Origin: Novosphingobium sp.
GTDB taxonomy: Bacteria; Pseudomonadota; Alphaproteobacteria; Sphingomonadales; Sphingomonadaceae
DNA length: 36,887 nt
Assembly: GCA_027311705.1 (NCBI GenBank)
Contig: DAICYJ010000189.1
Coordinates: forward strand, 1 to 36,887
Reading direction: 5' to 3'
In this document: piece by piece, positions 9,781 to 19,914 of the stretch
How the letters are laid out: the number at the start of each line of letters is the position of its first letter
How positions within the stretch are numbered: the first letter of the stretch is position 1
Position numbers and translations under genes: made by a program
Notes under the pieces: model-generated
What the model was told of the DNA's origin: nothing
Seen by the model: only the letters and a program-made list of their open reading frames with translations
Databases searched by the model: none

Positions 9781-11084
9781 TCAGGCGAAGCCGAGCAGTG
9801 CGCGCTGGTCAGCCCATGCGAGCGGCAGGTCGATATCCTGCAGGGCCCGTGCGGTCAGCGACGCGGGCTGCCGCCCTTCGACGATGGCGGTGACGATATC
9901 AGGTGCGAGGCAGGACAGGGCGGCCAGTTTGCCGAGCCGCGTGCGGCAACGGCCGTGGCTGGTGGCGATGCTGGCGATGGACTGCTCCGGGCTGGCAAGG
10001 ACGAGCTTCCGGGCGGTGTGCGCTTCCGCGATCAGCGCAACCAGCTTTTCATCGCGGGTGGTGGGAATGATGGTGAGGACGTGCGGCCCCGGAATGATCA
10101 GCCGCAGCTGATGCCCGCGCCGCACTTTGGTCGCAGCCAGCGTTAGGACCAAGGACTTGTCCGCTGCGTCAGCAATCGCATCGAGGCCAGTGGCAGTGGC
10201 CAGCCTGGTGTTGTCGATGGCAAGGTCGATGCCGTCTTCCCGAAGATCAATGCGGGTGAGGATGGCAGGAAACATGGCGGCCTTGTCCCGCGCTGGACCA
10301 CTGCGCAGCGTCGCAGCAACCAGATCCGCCCTGGCCAGCATCTGCCGGATTGAGTCAGCAGGCGCATCGTAGGCCAGATCACAAAGGAACTGCTGATCGG
10401 TGAGCAATATCGAGAGCTGCTCACAGACAAGGTTCTCCAGATCATACGCCGATACGCGCCATGCGGGGGTATCGTCCAGTTGATCCGGCCGAGTAATGTA
10501 ATAGCGATAGCGCCGAGCTTGGTCGCATGGCTGGGGGTCATCGCCCGACCTTGGTCATCAAACACCAGCCCTACCAGCAGGCTCGGCTGCTGGCTCCTGA
10601 GCCGGCTGGATGTTCCCGACGCATTGCCCTTGAGTATGGCTTGCACCGCCGCCCACAGATCCGTTGGCACGATGGCGCTGTGCTCACCTCCGAAGTCCTC
10701 GCCCTTGTGGACCTTCCGGCCAAGATAGATGCGGTTCGAGAGAAGATGGCAGAGTGTGCCGCGCCGGAAAATGCATCCGCCACGATGCGGACCGCTGACG
10801 CGTTGCTGGATCTTGGTCCTGTGCCCTTGCGCTTGGAGGCGGGGATCTTGTCGCGGATGCGCTCGCCGGTCACTTCGCGCTCGAACCGGACCGTTCCAGT
10901 TCGCGGGCGACCAGCAAAGGCAGCACGCCCTGGCGCTTTTCCTGGTATCGCTGCGCGAGCATCCGGCAAAGCAGAAGCGTCGGCACCGATGGGGCGAACC
11001 CACATTAACCTCAACCCATTTTTGCTGAAGATGCGCTGGCGACATTGTCGCCAGCGCAGTCATGGCCTTGTCCAGTAGGGTCAT
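9781..11084 (-). pseudogene. Degenerate DUF2924 / serine recombinase fusion remnant (frameshifted, N-terminal catalytic domain missing)
   Basis: Fragments in different frames: LLDKAMTALATMSPAHLQQKW (DUF2924-like start), ERIRDKIPASKRKG, RIYLGRKVHKGEDFGGEHSAIVPTDLWAAVQ (recombinase domain), SCLAPDIVTAIVEGRQPASLTARALQDIDLPLAWADQRALLGFA (recombinase C-terminus). Confidence 0.82.
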
Positions 11085-11434
11085 TGCGGAGCAACCGGTG
11101 CGATAGAATAGCAGGTCGTGCCATCGACCTTGTCGCGGACGATGGCATGGCCCTTCTTGCGCAGGCCAGTCAGTGCGGCCCGGACCGTGTGCGGGAGCCA
11201 GCCGGTGGCGTCGACAATCGCTCCCTGCGACGTGCCGCCTTCCGTGCGCAGGAGCGCAAGGACAAGGCTGAGCTTGGAGGCGGGCTTTTCGACCGGGGCG
11301 CCCAACGTCGGCTCGTTCGATCGCATAACGTCGGATGGGGTGACGTCGCCATCACCGACCCGCTGGAGTCTGGCCATGCGGCGGGGTTTCTTGGATGCGT
11401 TCACGGGTGGTTCTCCTGTCGGGACCGTCACCAT
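11081..11434 (-). CDS. DUF3489 domain protein
   Basis: KLSLVLALLRTEGGTSQGAIVDATGWLPHTVRAALTGLRKKGHAIVRDKVDGTTCYSIAP; stop overlaps the start of the recombinase remnant, the usual neighbour. Confidence 0.85.
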   Translation of the reverse strand: MVTVPTGEPPVNASKKPRRMARLQRVGDGDVTPSDVMRSNEPTLGAPVEKPASKLSLVLALLRTEGGTSQGAIVDATGWLPHTVRAALTGLRKKGHAIVRDKVDGTTCYSIAPVAPQ

Positions 11435-11849
11435 GCGCTCCCACCACCCAAAGCCCCGCCGATCGTCCGGTCGGGGCTGGCAACCGGTCAGGCCGGCTGC
11501 GATTCACGATTGTACCAATGCTCGTGTAGCCGACGAAGTCGAATGGTGTTGCTGGGAATGGCGGCTTGTAGGACAGACCGGAACCGCAGCTTTGCAAATT
11601 CGAGAGTCTGTAAGCTGCCGTTCCCGCTCGTCGACGTTGGTAAACTATCGCAATTTCGGTCATTTGGCGCAAAGATCGATGTCCCCAAAATCCACCTGTC
11701 GGTTGAAATCAACCTGCCCTTCGCGTGAAGCTGGTACTGCGGAGAGAACGGAACAGCCGTTTTGGATCGCGCAACGGTTTAAGTGGTCTTAGCTTCTCCT
11801 TCTCTTCCCCGCTGCCTGACCTCTCTCATCGATCGAGTCTCGCTCGGAC

Positions 11850-14800
11850 ATGGCTATTGCGCGAACGCAGTCGCGCCATCACAATCAAAGCAAGCGCTGC
11901 GATACCGTCTTGGAACTGGACACTGTGAACACAATTTTTGGGACAAGCGGCGACGACGCACTTGACGGTACGCCGGGTGCCGACGTGTTTGATGCCGGCG
12001 CAGGCAGCGACGTTATCAAGGCGGGTGATGGGGATGACGTGATCACCGATCAGGGCGGTCGCGTGAACTGGATCGACGCGGGCGACGGGAACGACCGCAT
12101 CGTTTTTGCCGATCCTTACGCAGACGGGCCGACCCAGGTCTTCGGCACCATTCCTACAGCGACCACCGTCCTCGCTGGTGCGGGCGATGACACCGTTTCG
12201 TTCCGCGCGCTGCGGTCCGGAACCGCCACCATCGACCTCGGCAGCGGCAGCGATGTGCTGTGGCTCGGCCAGACGCTTGCAAGCGGGTCCATCACGCTCA
12301 CGCTCGGTGCGGGTCAGGACCGGGTGATCCTGACAGAAGATGCGCAAGTCGAACACACGATCACCGTGACCGATTTCGCCGCGGGTGCTGGCGGCGATGT
12401 GCTCGATCTCTCGCGGGCGCTGGCGGTCAGCGGTGCCGGTTTTGCCGGCATCACCGGGATTGATACGAACCGCTTTGCGGATGGGCGGTTGCTTCTGCGT
12501 CAGGACGGCGCGGATACGCTGGTCGTTGTGGACTTCAACGGTATCGCGCCCGACACAGTGTTCGCCCCGCAGCATGTGCTGCTGCGCCTCGCCGGGGTCG
12601 ATGCCACGCTGCTGACCGCCGAAAACTTCGCGGGGCTCGACCCTGCCGGCGCCCCTCTCGTGTCAGTCTTACAGTCTGGGACTGCGGGCGATGATGTGCT
12701 GTTCGCCGGCGTACCCGGCCATCTTGAGGGCGGGGGCGGGAACGACCGTCTCGAAGGTGCAGCGGGCAGTGACCTGCTGGTCGGTGGCGACGGTGCCGAC
12801 ATCCTGAACGGTTCTTTCGGCGACGACCAGCTCGATGGCGGGGCCGGGGCCGATACGCTCGATGGCGGATCGGGCAGCGACACGCTGCGCGGCGGTGCTG
12901 GCAACGATACTCTGATCGACCGGGCATCGGGCGACGACATGCTCGACGGCGGCGAGGGCGACGATACCATCGACGTGGTGCGCCCACCCCAGCGCTATGC
13001 CGATGTCCGGCGCGAGGATTACATCACCATCCTCGGGGGTGGTGGCAACGATCACGTCGCCTATTCCAACCCCGGCGCTCAGGATTCCAGCCAACTCAGC
13101 GTCAAAGTCGCCCTGAGCGTCGATTTGGGCGATGGCGACGATGATCTGACGCTGAACACGCCGCGCACATCGGCCACGATCACTCTCGGCGCCGGGCGCG
13201 ACACCGTGATCTTGCAGGGCGACCATCCCGCGGAACCGCTGGTCATCACCGACTTCGCGGCCGGTGAAAACGGAGACCGCCTGGATTTCAGCGACATGGT
13301 CGGCGCTCTGGCTGCGGGGTATCTTGGCAGCGATGCCTTTGCCACGGGCGAACTTCGTCTGATCCAGCAAGGCGCCGACACGCTGGTCGCCTTCGACTAC
13401 GATTTGGCAGGCAGCAGCGACATCGCGATCCCCACTGTCCTGTTGCGCGGCGTCACGGTGGACAGCCTGACCGCCGAAAATTTCGCGGGTATCGATCCGC
13501 AGTGTGGCCCGGTGGTGGGCAGCGCGTTCACCGGCGGTACCGCAGACGACCGCTTCCTCGGCGGAGCGGGGACCGATACCGTTCATGGCGGCGGCGGCGC
13601 AGACACCATCCTTGGCCGTGGTGGCGACGATCGGCTCTCCGGCGATGCCGGCAGCGACATCCTGGATGGCGGACGCGGCAGCGACCAGCTGGAGGGCGGG
13701 TCTGGCGACGATACTCTCACTTTGGTGGGGGACGGGTCTGACACCGTCCTCGGTGGGGCCGGCAATGACAGCATCGATTTTCGCTACTTTTATCCGGCCA
13801 ATGGTGCCGCCTTCGGCTCAGCACGGGTCGAGGCGGGCGATGGCAATGACAACGTCACGATCGACAGCGCGTACTTTGCGCTCGATGCAGATCTTGGCAC
13901 GGGCGATGATCGTATCACCTTCACCTACCTGCCACTCAAGGGCACCACGCTCACACTCGGCAGCGGGACTGACGTGGTCACCCTCGACGTCAGGCTTGCG
14001 TCGCGCGAAGACGCGTCGGTCACGATCGCCGATTTCCAGCCGGGTGACGGGGGCGATGTCTTCGATATCACCGAGCTGTTCCGCAGCGAGTTCGGTCAGG
14101 CTTTCGACAAGCTGCGCCTGATCGCGGGCGATGTCGACGAACTCTACAATGCCTTCATCGCAGCGGCCCGGCTGGAGCAGCAGGGTGACGATACCGTCGT
14201 CCTGTTCAGGACGGGCTCGAACGATAGAGTGGTTGCCGTGTTCCGCAATACCCAGGCGGAGGATTTCACAGCCTACAACGTCGGTGGCCTGCCGGTCCAT
14301 CTGCTCACGACCGACCTTGGAACAGGGAGCGACGACTGGACCGGTACTCAGGCTGCGGAGGTGGTTCAGGGCAACGCCGGAGACGATGTGCTGCGCGGAC
14401 TTGGTGGTGACGACATCCTGCGCGGCGGGGCGGGCAACGACAGACTCGAAGGCGGTGATGGCGATGATCTGCTCTATGGCGGCGGCGGCAGCGGGGTCGA
14501 TCAGCTCTATGGCGGTGCGGGCAACGATCGGCTGACCGGGACGTCCATCCTCTTGGGTGGCGCGGTGCTCGATGGGGGCGATGGCAACGATCTAATCGAT
14601 GCGACCTACATCTCGACCGTGCGGGGCGGTGCTGGCAACGATCGCATCGTCATTTCGGCCACCTTGGCCGATTCCGATGCGCTCAAGGGAAAGACCGGAT
14701 TCATCGACGCTGGAGACGGCAACGATTACGTCGACCTGTCGGATCCCTTCCTCGCGTTGACGCAAGGGGCATTCACCTCGGTCGATCTCGGCGCGGGCGA

Positions 14801-17800
14801 TGACGTCGTCGTCGCCGGGGATTTGCGCGGCACGCTCACGCTCGGCGCCGGACATGATACGATCCGGGCCTTTGGTTTTCAGAATGGCGAACTCGTCGTG
14901 ACCGATTTCCAGACTGGCGAAGGCGGTGACATCGCCGATTTCGGGACGCTCATCGAGGAGTTCGATAATCCGTTCCTGCACTACTTCCGTCTCGTCCAAG
15001 CCGGGGCGGATACACTCCTAATCGGCAACGGCGCGTTTGAGTCAGAACTGCGCATCCGCTTTCGCAACACCGAACTCACCGATTTCACTGGCGCGAACTT
15101 CACGGCATCGCATTTTCCTAGCCTTGATCCTTTTCCGCCAAGCTGGAAGCCGCGCAACATCACCGGCTCAAGCGAAATTGCAGCGGGAAAGATTGTTGAT
15201 GCAAAGGACCCAACCTTGGTGAAAGGGCCGGCGACCGCCTACAATTATGCCTCGGTAGATGGTTCGGCCACGTTCACCAACCATGGCACGATCAACGTCA
15301 GTTCGCGCTCGTCAGTCTATAGCACGCCCTTGACGGCCATCGCCTATATCGAGATGGGTAGCTACAACCACGGCACCGGCGGCATCATCAACGCTTCGGA
15401 CGGCACCATCATTGTTCGCGGGAGCGCCCAAGCATTCGGCTTTTATGGGTCAGCCGCAGGTATAGATTTCACCAATGCCGGGCTGATCGATATCGGAGTA
15501 ACGTCGCCCGTCGGTTCCTCGGATACAACCGTCGTCGCGGCTGTCGTTTTCAACGGAAGCCAAGGCACCCTCACGAATTCGGGGACGGTCCGCGCCTCCT
15601 ATGGCGCCCTGACCATCGGCGTGCGGGTGAGGTATGCCTCAGAAGTCTTCAACAACGGCACGATTGAGGTGTTGGTCGGCGAGGGCCAATCTGGCTTCGG
15701 CTATCGGAGTTATTTTGCATCCGGCCAGCTCGTGAACACCGGTGCAATCCGTGTAGACGGGGGGAGTGCACCCATCGCAGTTTCGATTGAAGAACCCGGG
15801 ATGAACCCGCTCGTCAATCGCGGACTCATTGCCGCATCGGCATCACCAGGTTCGCCTTATGCAAGCATCGGACTGCTGGTTGATGACCCCGGCCAGCTGA
15901 AGGGACGGCCGACCACCTTCACAAATTCCGGAACGATCCAGGCCGATATCGCGATCGCCTTGCGCGGCTCCTCTGAAGACACCACCCCTGACCGCATCAT
16001 CAACACCGGCAAGATTCTTGGCGCGGTGCTCACCAACGGTGGCAACGATCAGGTGCGCAATGCAGGAACCATGGATAGTCGCACCATGCTCGGCGCCGGC
16101 AATGATATCTATGATGGCACGAAAGGGCTGCATCTCGGTACGGTCGAAGGCGGTCTCGGCAATGATGCGCTGACCGGTGGCGCGCGAGCCGATGCTCTGT
16201 TCGGCGATGGCGGAGCCGACGTGCTCGTGGGCGGAGCGGGCAGCGATTTCCTCGATGGCGGCGCCGGCGCCGATGTCATCGACGGCGGGCTCGGTTTCGA
16301 CACGGCGTCGTGGATCGACTCCGAAGCGCCGGTGCGGATCGATCTGGTCACGGGTGCGGCGAGCACCGTCAACGGGACCGATTATGTGCGCTCGGTCGAG
16401 GAGGTGATCGGCTCGCGCGGCAATGATGTCATCGCTGGCGCTGCCACGGCCGAGGTTTTGATCGGCTTTTCCGGCAATGACATGCTCTATGGACGCGGCG
16501 GCGACGACACGCTTTGGGGCGGGGCCGGACGCGATACGATGACCGGCGGCTCCGGAGCCGACCGATTTCTCTTCGAAGCCGGCGACGGGGCAGACACCGT
16601 GGCCGATCTAGCCGCGGGTGATCGCGTCGAAGTCTACGGGTATTCCGCCTACCAAGCGCTCGTGTCCGAAGCCGGCGGCCTGCGCGTCTTGCTTTCCGCC
16701 ACCGACAGCATTCTGCTAAAGGGCGTCAGCGATGCCACCATGGTCGATGCCGCGCTGCAGTTCGATCCGGCCCCCGTCGGCTTTACCCTCCCGGCCGCAT
16801 CCGCCACGGCCATCGTCACGGACTTCGATTTCACAATCGGCAAGGGTGTCGAGGTCAACATTGCCGATCCGGATCCGATCCTGCGGGGCTATGGCCCGCC
16901 GATCACCTCCACTGCGGTCCAGCTCGTGGCGCCCCGCACGCTCGTAGGCATAGGTCTGTTTCTGGATGGTGCGGTTCGCTTCACCACCACGCAGGAATAT
17001 ATCATCACCAGCGGCGTCTCCGCCGTCAGGAGTGGCTACGGCGAGGACTTCGATTTCGCCGTGATCGGCGCGGGAGGCAAACTCATCGTCGATGCCCAGC
17101 ACGGCAAGGCGGTCGGGCTCGACAATCTTGCGCAGATTTACAACCGGGGCTCGATCTCGATCACCGCGCAGGATGGCGATGCCAGCGGAGTCTTCCAGAT
17201 CGCGTCGGGCCGCGCCAACGATGCCTCGATGCCCAATCTCTTCCTCAACCGGGGCGTGATCTCCGTCACCGCCAGTGGTATCGCCCGCGGGGTGGATCAG
17301 GGCGCCAACAGCAACGGCGCCCTGCTCGAGATGAATAGCGGGAAGATCCTCGTGCACGGTGCCGGCGGCAGTGTCGGTATCCAGAATGCGATGATCGCAC
17401 ACCCGGCAGGGGTTCAGCCGCGCATGGTCAACACCGGCACGATCACCGTCACCGACGATACCGCGGCGCTCGACAGTGCCGGCCTGCAAATCGCTGTTGC
17501 GTCCCGCGCCAGGGTCTGGAACACCGGTACCATTACGGCAGACTTTGCCGTCCAGGTGAGCGCAGCGTCGTACGATCCTACTACCAAGCACAGTCTGGGC
17601 CTGTTCAACGATGGGACACTGAACGGGCTAGTGGTGACGAGCACCTACAACGACACCGTCATCAATAGCGGCGCCATCAACGGCACCGTCGATCTCGGCG
17701 GCGGGGACGACCGGTTCGACGGGCGCGAAGGCCAGTTGAACGGCCGCCTTTCCGGCTACGATGGCAATGACATCCTTCTCGCGGGCGTGGGCGGGCAAGT

Positions 17801-18809
17801 GATCGACGGCGGCTTTGGCAACGATACCCTCTCGGGCGGCGCGGGCGACGATAGGCTGATCGGTGGCACGGGACGGGACGTGTTCCGCTTCGGTATCGGC
17901 TTCGGGGCAGACACGATCACCGATCTCCTGCTGGGCCAGGTGCACGAAACCATCGCGGTCGAAGGCTACACCGCCGCGAAGTCGATCGTGCAACAGGGCG
18001 AAGACGTGCTAATCACCTTCTCGGCCAGCGATACGTTGCTGGTGCGACATGCCAGCGTGGCTGACATCGAACACGGCGTGCTGCGCTTCGGCGAGGCAGC
18101 GATCGGCGGCTACTCCATCGGTGCGGTGCCGACTGCTCCGGTCGAACCCGCAGGACCGCGTCAGTCAGCGGATCCCGGCATTGCCTTCACCCCCATCACC
18201 GGTACTGCCGCGGCAGACACGCTCACCGGCGACATCGGGCCGGATCGCATCACGGGGCTTGCTGGCAACGACCTGATCGACGGCAAGACCGGGGGCGATT
18301 TCCTTGACGGCGGGGCAGGCGACGACACGATCGTGGGCGGCGGCGATAACGACCGCATCGTCGGAGGCGACGGAGCCGACGTGCTGCACGGCGATGCGGG
18401 CAACGACATCCTCGCTGGCAGTCTCGGCAACGACCGCCTAACCGGCGGGAGCGGCGACGATGACCTGTCCGGTGGCGCAGGTACAGACGCGCTTGTCGGC
18501 GGTTCGGGATCAGACGTGTTCCGGTTTGCCGCGCTCGAAGATTCCACCCCGACCGCCCGCGATGTCATCTCCGATTTTCGTGCCGGTGACCGGATCGATC
18601 TGTCCGCTATCGATGCTGCACCTGGCGGCACCAACGAAGCCTTCAACTGGCTGGCCACTGCTCCATCGGAAGGTTCTGGAACTGGTGTGGCTTGGTTCGA
18701 TGGCATCGCCCGCGTCCTCTACGCCAGCACGGACTCCGATGCAGCTCCGGAGTTCGCGGTAAGGGTCGCCGGCAGCGTGCTTGTCGGCGCGATGGATATC
18801 GTGCTGTAG
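11850..18809 (+). CDS. Giant RTX (hemolysin-type calcium-binding repeat) protein, 2319 aa, putative type I secreted adhesin/exoprotein
   Basis: Many GGxGxDxLx nonapeptide repeats (e.g. GGDGADILNGSFGDDQLDGGAGADTLDGGSGSDTLRGGAGNDTL), interspersed NxGTI-type repeats, C-terminus ending in a hydrophobic DIVL after a FRFAALEDSTPTARDVISDFRAGDRIDLSAID domain. Confidence 0.95.
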   Translation: MAIARTQSRHHNQSKRCDTVLELDTVNTIFGTSGDDALDGTPGADVFDAGAGSDVIKAGDGDDVITDQGGRVNWIDAGDGNDRIVFADPYADGPTQVFGTIPTATTVLAGAGDDTVSFRALRSGTATIDLGSGSDVLWLGQTLASGSITLTLGAGQDRVILTEDAQVEHTITVTDFAAGAGGDVLDLSRALAVSGAGFAGITGIDTNRFADGRLLLRQDGADTLVVVDFNGIAPDTVFAPQHVLLRLAGVDATLLTAENFAGLDPAGAPLVSVLQSGTAGDDVLFAGVPGHLEGGGGNDRLEGAAGSDLLVGGDGADILNGSFGDDQLDGGAGADTLDGGSGSDTLRGGAGNDTLIDRASGDDMLDGGEGDDTIDVVRPPQRYADVRREDYITILGGGGNDHVAYSNPGAQDSSQLSVKVALSVDLGDGDDDLTLNTPRTSATITLGAGRDTVILQGDHPAEPLVITDFAAGENGDRLDFSDMVGALAAGYLGSDAFATGELRLIQQGADTLVAFDYDLAGSSDIAIPTVLLRGVTVDSLTAENFAGIDPQCGPVVGSAFTGGTADDRFLGGAGTDTVHGGGGADTILGRGGDDRLSGDAGSDILDGGRGSDQLEGGSGDDTLTLVGDGSDTVLGGAGNDSIDFRYFYPANGAAFGSARVEAGDGNDNVTIDSAYFALDADLGTGDDRITFTYLPLKGTTLTLGSGTDVVTLDVRLASREDASVTIADFQPGDGGDVFDITELFRSEFGQAFDKLRLIAGDVDELYNAFIAAARLEQQGDDTVVLFRTGSNDRVVAVFRNTQAEDFTAYNVGGLPVHLLTTDLGTGSDDWTGTQAAEVVQGNAGDDVLRGLGGDDILRGGAGNDRLEGGDGDDLLYGGGGSGVDQLYGGAGNDRLTGTSILLGGAVLDGGDGNDLIDATYISTVRGGAGNDRIVISATLADSDALKGKTGFIDAGDGNDYVDLSDPFLALTQGAFTSVDLGAGDDVVVAGDLRGTLTLGAGHDTIRAFGFQNGELVVTDFQTGEGGDIADFGTLIEEFDNPFLHYFRLVQAGADTLLIGNGAFESELRIRFRNTELTDFTGANFTASHFPSLDPFPPSWKPRNITGSSEIAAGKIVDAKDPTLVKGPATAYNYASVDGSATFTNHGTINVSSRSSVYSTPLTAIAYIEMGSYNHGTGGIINASDGTIIVRGSAQAFGFYGSAAGIDFTNAGLIDIGVTSPVGSSDTTVVAAVVFNGSQGTLTNSGTVRASYGALTIGVRVRYASEVFNNGTIEVLVGEGQSGFGYRSYFASGQLVNTGAIRVDGGSAPIAVSIEEPGMNPLVNRGLIAASASPGSPYASIGLLVDDPGQLKGRPTTFTNSGTIQADIAIALRGSSEDTTPDRIINTGKILGAVLTNGGNDQVRNAGTMDSRTMLGAGNDIYDGTKGLHLGTVEGGLGNDALTGGARADALFGDGGADVLVGGAGSDFLDGGAGADVIDGGLGFDTASWIDSEAPVRIDLVTGAASTVNGTDYVRSVEEVIGSRGNDVIAGAATAEVLIGFSGNDMLYGRGGDDTLWGGAGRDTMTGGSGADRFLFEAGDGADTVADLAAGDRVEVYGYSAYQALVSEAGGLRVLLSATDSILLKGVSDATMVDAALQFDPAPVGFTLPAASATAIVTDFDFTIGKGVEVNIADPDPILRGYGPPITSTAVQLVAPRTLVGIGLFLDGAVRFTTTQEYIITSGVSAVRSGYGEDFDFAVIGAGGKLIVDAQHGKAVGLDNLAQIYNRGSISITAQDGDASGVFQIASGRANDASMPNLFLNRGVISVTASGIARGVDQGANSNGALLEMNSGKILVHGAGGSVGIQNAMIAHPAGVQPRMVNTGTITVTDDTAALDSAGLQIAVASRARVWNTGTITADFAVQVSAASYDPTTKHSLGLFNDGTLNGLVVTSTYNDTVINSGAINGTVDLGGGDDRFDGREGQLNGRLSGYDGNDILLAGVGGQVIDGGFGNDTLSGGAGDDRLIGGTGRDVFRFGIGFGADTITDLLLGQVHETIAVEGYTAAKSIVQQGEDVLITFSASDTLLVRHASVADIEHGVLRFGEAAIGGYSIGAVPTAPVEPAGPRQSADPGIAFTPITGTAAADTLTGDIGPDRITGLAGNDLIDGKTGGDFLDGGAGDDTIVGGGDNDRIVGGDGADVLHGDAGNDILAGSLGNDRLTGGSGDDDLSGGAGTDALVGGSGSDVFRFAALEDSTPTARDVISDFRAGDRIDLSAIDAAPGGTNEAFNWLATAPSEGSGTGVAWFDGIARVLYASTDSDAAPEFAVRVAGSVLVGAMDIVL

Positions 18810-18877
18810 AAGTTCATTTGACCGTGCATCGGGTGAAGATTGGACTTGTAACGGTTTTGTGCCGGTCACCTTTCTCA

Positions 18878-19845
18878 CTATGCCACCTTCGCTTCGAACC
18901 CGAGCGGGCTGATGCCGCCGAGATATGAATGGCGGCGACGGGAATTGTAGAACCCGTTGATGTACTGGAAGATGGCAGCGTCTGCCTGTCGCCGTGTTGG
19001 CCAGCTCTGCCGCCAGATGAGTTCTGCCTTCAAGGATTTGAAGAACGTCTCAACGGACGCATTATCATAGTAATTGCCCTTGCCGCTCATCGATGGACGC
19101 AGGCCATGGGCCTGCAGCTTTTTCTGATAGTCATAGGAGCAATATTGGCTGCCGCGATCCGAATGGAAAAGGCAGCCCGCAGGTGGCTGGCGCACCGCCA
19201 TATCGAGTGCACGGATCGCCAGATCCCTTTTCATCCTGTCGCTGACTGCCCAACCGGTGACACGACGGCTATGCAGATCAAGGATGACGGCCAGGTAGAG
19301 CCAGCCATCGTGCGTCCAGACATAGGTGATGTAGCTTCGCTGGCCTGCGGCTCGCCGGCCCATTTGCGGTTGGGCACGTCGGTGACAAAATCGCCTGCCA
19401 ACCAGTTCGCTGCGATACCCAGGCGATGGTGGCTGTCCGTCGTATCCTTGTGCCTGCGGGTGCGGACAGGCTTGATCCCGTTGATCGTCATCAGCCGACC
19501 GGCACGTCGCTCACCAACATCGAGCCCCACCTCCTTCAACTCTATCGTCATCCTCGGACGACCATAGCTGCCGAGGCTCAGCCGATACTGTGCCTGGATG
19601 TGGGCCAGCACCTTCATGTCAGTGCGCGCGCGCTGGCTGATCGGCCGTGACCGCCAAGAACGATAGCCACAGGTGCTGACCTGCATCACCCGACAGATCG
19701 ACTCCACGGGCCATACATGGCACCAGCTCTCCACGAACGCGAACCTCACGGCCGCTTCTCCGCCGGCGCGGATGTGCAGATCCCGCACGTTACCCGTCAG
19801 AACGAACTGGCTTTTCAGCGGCAGAAAGCGCACTAGGTCACGCAC
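18878..19845 (-). mobile_element. IS3-family element remnant: OrfB (DDE) transposase disrupted by an apparent 20-nt insertion
   Basis: N-terminal half SICRVMQVSTCGYRSWRSRP...YGRPRMTIELKEVGLDVGERRAGRLM and C-terminal half [31 protein letters not shown]...FHSDRGSQYCS...SGKGNYYDNASVETFFKSLKAE lie in two frames; no OrfA seen in the window. Confidence 0.9.
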
Positions 19846-19859
19846 CCAGCGGGGGCGTA

Positions 19860-19911
19860 GGTCTGCTTGGTAGCGGGTCAGTTTGAAATCTGACCCACTA
19901 CCAAGCAGACC
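19860..19911. repeat. Long inverted repeat (22-bp arms with 1 mismatch, 8-nt loop)
   Basis: GGTCTGCTTGGTAGCGGGTCAG-TTTGAAAT-CTGACCCACTACCAAGCAGACC, immediately between the IS3 remnant and the second RTX ORF. Confidence 0.9.
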
Positions 19912-19914
19912 GCA

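Noticed and set aside
12700-18500. Regularly spaced repeats resembling a CRISPR or satellite array
   Set aside because: They are codon-level repeats encoding RTX nonapeptides within one long open frame.
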